Source of the DNA: Bog-756 sp963806455
Lineage (GTDB): Bacteria; Actinomycetota; Acidimicrobiia; Acidimicrobiales; RAAP-2
Reading direction: 5' to 3'
DNA: 64,000 nt
Assembly: GCA_963806455.1 (NCBI GenBank)
Contig: CAWDXZ010000001.1
Coordinates: 310,001-374,000, forward strand
How positions within the stretch are numbered: position 1 is the first letter of the stretch; each line of letters starts with the position of its first letter. The translations under genes and the position numbers were made by a program. A model generated the notes under the pieces. It made no database searches and was not told the DNA's origin. It was given only the letters and a program-made list of their open reading frames with translations. Of this stretch, positions 59,945-64,000 are shown piece after piece.

Positions 59945-61120
59945 TCACCCGGTTGTGACACGGACCGGGAGCGACCGGAAGGACCGGATCAGGTTGTTCA
60001 GCTTGCGCTGCGGTTCGCCGGCCAGATCGATGGTCCCAACCCGCTCGACCAGGGAGGAGAGGACTGCCGTCCCTTCAAGTCGGGCCAAGCCCATGCCGGC
60101 ACAAGCATGCACCCCATACCCGAAGGCCACCTGCCCGGCGCTCTCCCGGCTGATGTCGAATTCCTCCGCCCGGGGCCACCGACGTTCGTCGCGGTTGGCC
60201 GACGCGAAGCTCACCAGGATCCGGGCGCCGGCCGGAATAGCGACATCACTGACAGCGGTCTCGACGGTGGCGACCCGTGAGAAGCAGCTGATGGGGCTCT
60301 CGAGACGCAGCGCTTCGTTGAAGGCCTGGTTCACCTGACCCGGATCGTCCCGAAGCCGCTGCCACTGGTCAGGATGGGTTGCGAACAGCCAGAGGGCATT
60401 GCCCAGCGCGCTGATGGTCGTGTCGAGCGACGGTGCAAGGTAGTCGACGATGAGCATGGGACAGCGCGATTCCTCGATGTCGCCCCGGGCGGCCGCGTCC
60501 AGGACACCGGCGGCCATGGTCCCAGGCGGCAGGCCGGCCTGGGCGACCTCGTGGGCGAAGGAGATCATGTCGAGCAGGCCCGCGGCGGCAGCTGTCGTGC
60601 GATGGTTCAATGGCCCGAGCCCGTCGAAACTGGCGTTGGCCCAGTCCAAGAGATGCCCACGTCCATGCTCGGGCCAACCCAGGAGGTCCGGGACCCACCG
60701 GGTGGGGAGCGCCTCTGCCAGATGGGACACCGCGTCGAAGGATCCCTCTCGGACGAGTCCGTCGACCAACCTGTCGGCGATCGCCTTCGCGTCCGGTCGA
60801 AGCTCGGCGAGCCTGGCCGGGCCGAGGGGGCGTCTGATGATCTCGCGTTGGCGGTCGTGCTCTTCACCGTCGCTCATGAGCGTCGTGCCACGACCACCCT
60901 CGTTGATGAAATCGTTGAGACCGACACCGAGGCTCGAGCAGAAAGTGTCCGGATCGCCGAGGATGGCGCGTACGTCCGCGTACCGGGTGACGGCGTAGAC
61001 GTCATGAGCGCTGAGCCACACCACCGGTCCGGTGTCACGCAATGCGCGGTAGTGCTCGTACGGCTCCAGCAACGCATCGTCAGTGAAGAGGTCCGCGTGG
61101 TATGTGGGGACAGGCGTCAC
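59945..61120 (-). CDS. Cytochrome P450
   Basis: 391 residues. I-helix DYLAPSLDTTISALGN, where the acidic-Thr pair (Asp-Thr) is kept but the usual AGxDT start reads Pro-Ser-Leu; ExxR as EALR in NEALRLESPISCF; haem loop FGYGVHACAG with Cys340; meander RVG..DLAGEP. A soluble bacterial class I P450 that needs ferredoxin and reductase, not found here. The GTG start at 61120 has no strong ribosome site. It is the last gene of the leftward catabolic cluster, 116 nt after the FAH-family gene. Confidence 0.9.
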   Translation of the reverse strand: MTPVPTYHADLFTDDALLEPYEHYRALRDTGPVVWLSAHDVYAVTRYADVRAILGDPDTFCSSLGVGLNDFINEGGRGTTLMSDGEEHDRQREIIRRPLGPARLAELRPDAKAIADRLVDGLVREGSFDAVSHLAEALPTRWVPDLLGWPEHGRGHLLDWANASFDGLGPLNHRTTAAAAGLLDMISFAHEVAQAGLPPGTMAAGVLDAAARGDIEESRCPMLIVDYLAPSLDTTISALGNALWLFATHPDQWQRLRDDPGQVNQAFNEALRLESPISCFSRVATVETAVSDVAIPAGARILVSFASANRDERRWPRAEEFDISRESAGQVAFGYGVHACAGMGLARLEGTAVLSSLVERVGTIDLAGEPQRKLNNLIRSFRSLPVRVTTG

Positions 61121-61236
61121 AAACCCACTGCTTCACTACATGACCCGACGGGACGGGTCGGGGCCATGCTCGACAGCCCGGCAGGCCGGCGCCGCCGTCC
61201 TCGGGCCGCCACGGCCGGCCAGCATGCCAGTCCCAC

Positions 61237-62064
61237 TCAGATGCACCGATTGCGGATCGTGCCGATACCCTCGATCCACGACTCGAGCACCTGGCCCTTG
61301 GCCAGGAACCGTGGCGGCCGGCGAGCGAAGCCGACCCCGGCAGGCGTGCCAGTGAAGAGGACGTCGCCAGGCAGGAGCGGAAGGACCCCCGAGAGCTCGG
61401 AGATCAGTCGCGGGACACCGAAGATGAGGTCACTGGTCCGGGCGTCTTGCACCCTCTCCCCGTCGATCGCGCACCCGAGGGCGAGGTCGTCCGGTTTCGA
61501 GAACTCATCGAGCGTGACCACCCACGGGCCCATCGGCCCATAGCCCCGACGTGATTTGCCCAACGAAAATTGGGCGCCGGCGGCGAACTGAAGGTGCCGA
61601 TCGCTGATGTCCTGGCCGACGGTGAGGCCGGCAACGTGGGCCCACGCCGTGGACTCGGGGACGCGGTCGGCCCGGGCGCCGATCACGGCGACCAGCTCGA
61701 CTTCCCAGTCCACGCTCTCCCCGACGATCTCGACATCGTCGAAGGGCCCACCCAGCGATGCCGGGAACTTCGTGAACGTGGCCGGTACCTCGGGAACTGC
61801 CATGCCGGACTCCTCGGCGTGGCTGCGGTAGTTGAGGCCAATGGCGAAGACTTGACGCGGAACCGGAACGGGGCAGCGCAGCTCTGACTCGACCAGGGGT
61901 CCCGTGCCCAGGCTGACGCTCCGAGCAAAAGCGACGAAGTCGGCCCAGCCTTCGTACAGCGCCATCGGGTCAGGACCGAACCGACCCCCTGAGGCTTCCG
62001 CAATGTCGGCGACCTCACCCTCGAGGACCAGGACGCCACGACCATGAGCATTGGCGATCTTCAT
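61237..62064 (-). CDS. Fumarylacetoacetate hydrolase-family protein
   Basis: 275 residues. FAIGLNYRSHAEESG, FTKFPASLGGPFDDVEI, VDWEVELVAVIGARADRV (metal ligands Glu/Glu/Asp), GQDISDRHLQFAAGAQFSLG and DVLFTGTPAGVGFARRPPRF match the FAH fold. Members cleave or decarboxylate ring-fission products (for example 2-hydroxypentadienoate pathway). ATG overlaps the monooxygenase stop by 4 nt (ATGA). Together with the dioxygenase and monooxygenase this forms an aromatic meta-cleavage set. Confidence 0.9.
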   Translation of the reverse strand: MKIANAHGRGVLVLEGEVADIAEASGGRFGPDPMALYEGWADFVAFARSVSLGTGPLVESELRCPVPVPRQVFAIGLNYRSHAEESGMAVPEVPATFTKFPASLGGPFDDVEIVGESVDWEVELVAVIGARADRVPESTAWAHVAGLTVGQDISDRHLQFAAGAQFSLGKSRRGYGPMGPWVVTLDEFSKPDDLALGCAIDGERVQDARTSDLIFGVPRLISELSGVLPLLPGDVLFTGTPAGVGFARRPPRFLAKGQVLESWIEGIGTIRNRCI

Positions 62065-63578
62065 TCGGGAGCTCCTTGGAGAAGGTGGTTGACAGACAGA
62101 TGGCTTCGTAGCGCTTCGAGGAGTCCGGAGGCCTCATCCGACGAAGTCGCCGTCCCATAGAGCCGGAAATCGGGACGCTGCAACGCCCAGGTGACGCCGT
62201 GTTCGGCGAACCAGTGGTCCAACAAGGCGTCAGGATCATCGAGTTCGACCAGGCGGCCCTCTATTGATTCGAACCAAGCCAGTTCCGTGGGATCGACAGC
62301 GTGGTCTGCGTTGTCGATCGTGATCAACCGCCAGCCGACACCGAGCACATCGTCGGAGGGGAGCCCGGCGACGAGGCCCTGGGCCATCAATTCGCCGGCA
62401 TAGGGTGCACTGGGATGGACGATTCCCTGGGTGATGGCGGGATGCGGCGGGACGTCGGAGGGTTCCGGCCCGATCGCCGCCGACAGAGCCTCGTCGCGTG
62501 CCGCGGCTTTCTCCGGGTCGGAGACGCAGATGACCTTGCCGAGTTCCATGGAGAATTCGATGGTCGTGATCACGGTGGGGAGCCGCTCCTGCTGGTATGT
62601 GTCGAGCAGCGACCCCGGAGCGGAACCGTCGAGTACGTGGTGCAGCTTCCATGAGAGGTTTGCGGCGTCTCGCACTCCCGCACACAGCCCCTGACCGGCG
62701 AAGGGGGGCATCAGGTGCGCAGCGTCACCCGCGAGGAGCACCCGTCTATCACGCCAGCACTCGGCATAGCAGGCATTGAAGGTGTACACCGCGTGACGCT
62801 CCAGCCGGGCATTGCCCGGGTGCACGTCCCAGGAGGCCAACATCGCCCACGCCCGACTCTCGTCGTTGAGATCGTCGACGGACTCGTGTGGAAGGCGCAT
62901 GAATTCCCAGCGACGGCGGCCCGGTCCTCCTGAGACTGCTGTCGAGGGGCGAACCGGGTCGCAGATCTGGAGGTTCAGCGGGTCGAACACCCGAGGTTGG
63001 TCGAGCACGACGTCGACGATGAGCCAGTCGTAGAAGTAGCCGAGGTCTCGTACCGGTAGCCCCGCCAGCGACCGGACCGTGCTGTTGGCGCCGTCGCAGC
63101 CGACGACGTAGCAGGCATGGAACTCGGTTCCATCGGCACCTCTCAAGGTGATCGCGCCATCCAACTGCTCCAAGGCCACCACCTCGACCCCTCGCCGGAT
63201 CTGGATGCCCGGCAACGACTGCGCGCGGTGCTGGAGAAGGGCCTCGAGCGCCGGCTGGTTGAACATGGACGAGACGGGCCATCCCGAGGGACCATCACCG
63301 GCCCGCCCGAAGCGAAGCAGGCTGACCCCTGTCGCGTTGCGCCATTCATAGATGTCGGCCGGCTCGATGATCGAGCGCAGCTCGGGACCAATACCGCACG
63401 ACTGGAGGATTCGGCCCACCTCGTCGTCGAAATGTACGGCACGCGGCAACGGATAGGGTTCCGGCCAGCGTTCGAGCACCAGCACGGAGTGGCCGAGCTG
63501 GCCGAGGAGGACGGCCAACACGTTGCCAACCGGGCCAAACCCGACGATGGCGACGTCGGCATCCCAGTCGTCGGTCAC
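62061..63578 (-). CDS. FAD-dependent aromatic monooxygenase (MhpA-like)
   Basis: 505 residues of class A flavin monooxygenase. FAD-binding VAIVGFGPVGNVLAVLLGQL, LPRAVHFDDEVGRILQSCGI, DG motif GCDGANSTVR, GD motif LLAGDAAHLMPPFAGQG and LCAGVRDAANLSWKL. Similarity to 3-(3-hydroxyphenyl)propionate hydroxylase suggests ortho-hydroxylation of a phenol to a catechol, the substrate for the dioxygenase encoded just upstream (3-bp gap). GTG start at 63578. Confidence 0.9.
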   Translation of the reverse strand: MTDDWDADVAIVGFGPVGNVLAVLLGQLGHSVLVLERWPEPYPLPRAVHFDDEVGRILQSCGIGPELRSIIEPADIYEWRNATGVSLLRFGRAGDGPSGWPVSSMFNQPALEALLQHRAQSLPGIQIRRGVEVVALEQLDGAITLRGADGTEFHACYVVGCDGANSTVRSLAGLPVRDLGYFYDWLIVDVVLDQPRVFDPLNLQICDPVRPSTAVSGGPGRRRWEFMRLPHESVDDLNDESRAWAMLASWDVHPGNARLERHAVYTFNACYAECWRDRRVLLAGDAAHLMPPFAGQGLCAGVRDAANLSWKLHHVLDGSAPGSLLDTYQQERLPTVITTIEFSMELGKVICVSDPEKAAARDEALSAAIGPEPSDVPPHPAITQGIVHPSAPYAGELMAQGLVAGLPSDDVLGVGWRLITIDNADHAVDPTELAWFESIEGRLVELDDPDALLDHWFAEHGVTWALQRPDFRLYGTATSSDEASGLLEALRSHLSVNHLLQGAPE

Positions 63579-63581
63579 CGT

Positions 63582-64000
63582 TCAGCGTAGTGCCTGGTGG
63601 CCCCAGGCACTGATCCGGTCGTAGCGGCGATCATCCGCCCAGCGCTCGGTGATCACCCGAGCGCCGTGGCCGACCTCGACCTGGAAGCCGGCGGGAGTCT
63701 GCAGGTAAAAGCTGAACATCCCATCGTTGTCGTGACGGCCGAGCCCGTTCGGGATCCCGAGTCCGGAGGTCCACACCCGGTCAAAGGCCGACCCGACGTC
63801 GTCACGATCGTTCGTCTCGAACATCACATGATGGAGCACCTGCGGAAGCTCGAACGGCGCACGGGCCAGGGCCACTGTGTGGTGACGTGCATTGCAGTGG
63901 TAAAAGCGCACCTCCAGGGTTATTCCATCAGCAATCTCCATCTCGAGCCAGTCCGACTGACCGAAGCCGAGGCCATCGGTGAGGAACGTCGCAGACTCAT
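63582..64000 (-). CDS. Type I extradiol dioxygenase, C-terminal part (cut by window edge)
   Basis: About 139 residues remain. SATFLTDGLGFGQSDWLE and the start of the second module lead to VRFYHCNARHHTVALARAP (a conserved motif of ring-cleavage dioxygenases), LHHVMFETNDRDDVGSAFD with a metal-ligand His, and FQVEVGHGARVI with the closing Glu. It cleaves catechols next to the hydroxyls, using Fe(II). The frame runs past ATG 63941 to the window edge, so the true start is outside. First visible gene of the leftward catabolic operon. Confidence 0.85.
   Translation of the reverse strand, partial: ESATFLTDGLGFGQSDWLEMEIADGITLEVRFYHCNARHHTVALARAPFELPQVLHHVMFETNDRDDVGSAFDRVWTSGLGIPNGLGRHDNDGMFSFYLQTPAGFQVEVGHGARVITERWADDRRYDRISAWGHQALR

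Overview
The window is about 70% G+C. It looks like chromosome from a high-GC actinobacterium, most plausibly class Acidimicrobiia or a relative. The placement is an inference from gene content: two WhiB regulators, a PcrA with the actinobacterial C-terminus, GuaB3, MreB, a UPF0182 membrane protein, a DprE1/DprE2 pair, an initiator tRNA with the expected identity elements, and many GTG/TTG starts. Many genes have a TANNNT box 6-7 nt before the start codon and no Shine-Dalgarno sequence, so leaderless transcription appears common. No CRISPR array, intact transposase, integrase or rRNA was seen.

Left part (1-22.4 kb), core metabolism. A cut-off NUDIX gene is followed by guaB3-guaA-pcrA-ppk2. 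Opposite these lies a three-gene operon (ubiA-dprE1-dprE2) for decaprenylphosphoryl-arabinose. A free-standing B12-binding mutase subunit comes next, then sucC-sucD-HAD, purN-purH-folD-cupin-membrane protein, metF, icd and mdh. Two overlapping VOC genes read leftward. The order pcrA, sucCD, purN, purH, then an AAA+/VWA pair resembles M. tuberculosis Rv0949-Rv0959.

Middle part (22.4-45.1 kb), respiration and cell envelope. A leftward sdhC-sdhA-sdhB-SCP2 operon faces an AAA+ ATPase/VWA pair. Then come whiB, a formiminotransferase, a second whiB, an HtrA-type protease, a zincin-like protein that has lost its metal-binding motif, and a trypsin-fold protein that has lost its whole catalytic triad and is divergent from mreB. 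A HEAT-repeat gene is divergent from a YlbL-type PDZ/Lon protease. Next is a DivIVA coiled-coil protein whose C-terminus resembles the Cys/His end of phage head-morphogenesis proteins, followed by the UPF0182 gene and the initiator tRNA.

Right part (45.1-64 kb), accessory. The tRNA is followed by a 60-nt hairpin and a frameshifted transposase remnant. Then comes a patchwork of small genes: two ECF sigma factors with C-terminal NTF2-like domains, RibD/DHFR-like, VOC, DUF1801, SnoaL, ArsR-SRPBCC and AHSA1 proteins. SOS-controlled dinB and a rifampicin phosphotransferase gene (rph) preceded by a rifamycin-associated element follow. A second RibD/DHFR-like gene and a TetR/membrane-protein pair come next. 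The window ends in a leftward catabolic cluster (extradiol dioxygenase, flavin monooxygenase, FAH-family hydrolase, cytochrome P450), which suggests degradation of an aromatic or polycyclic compound.
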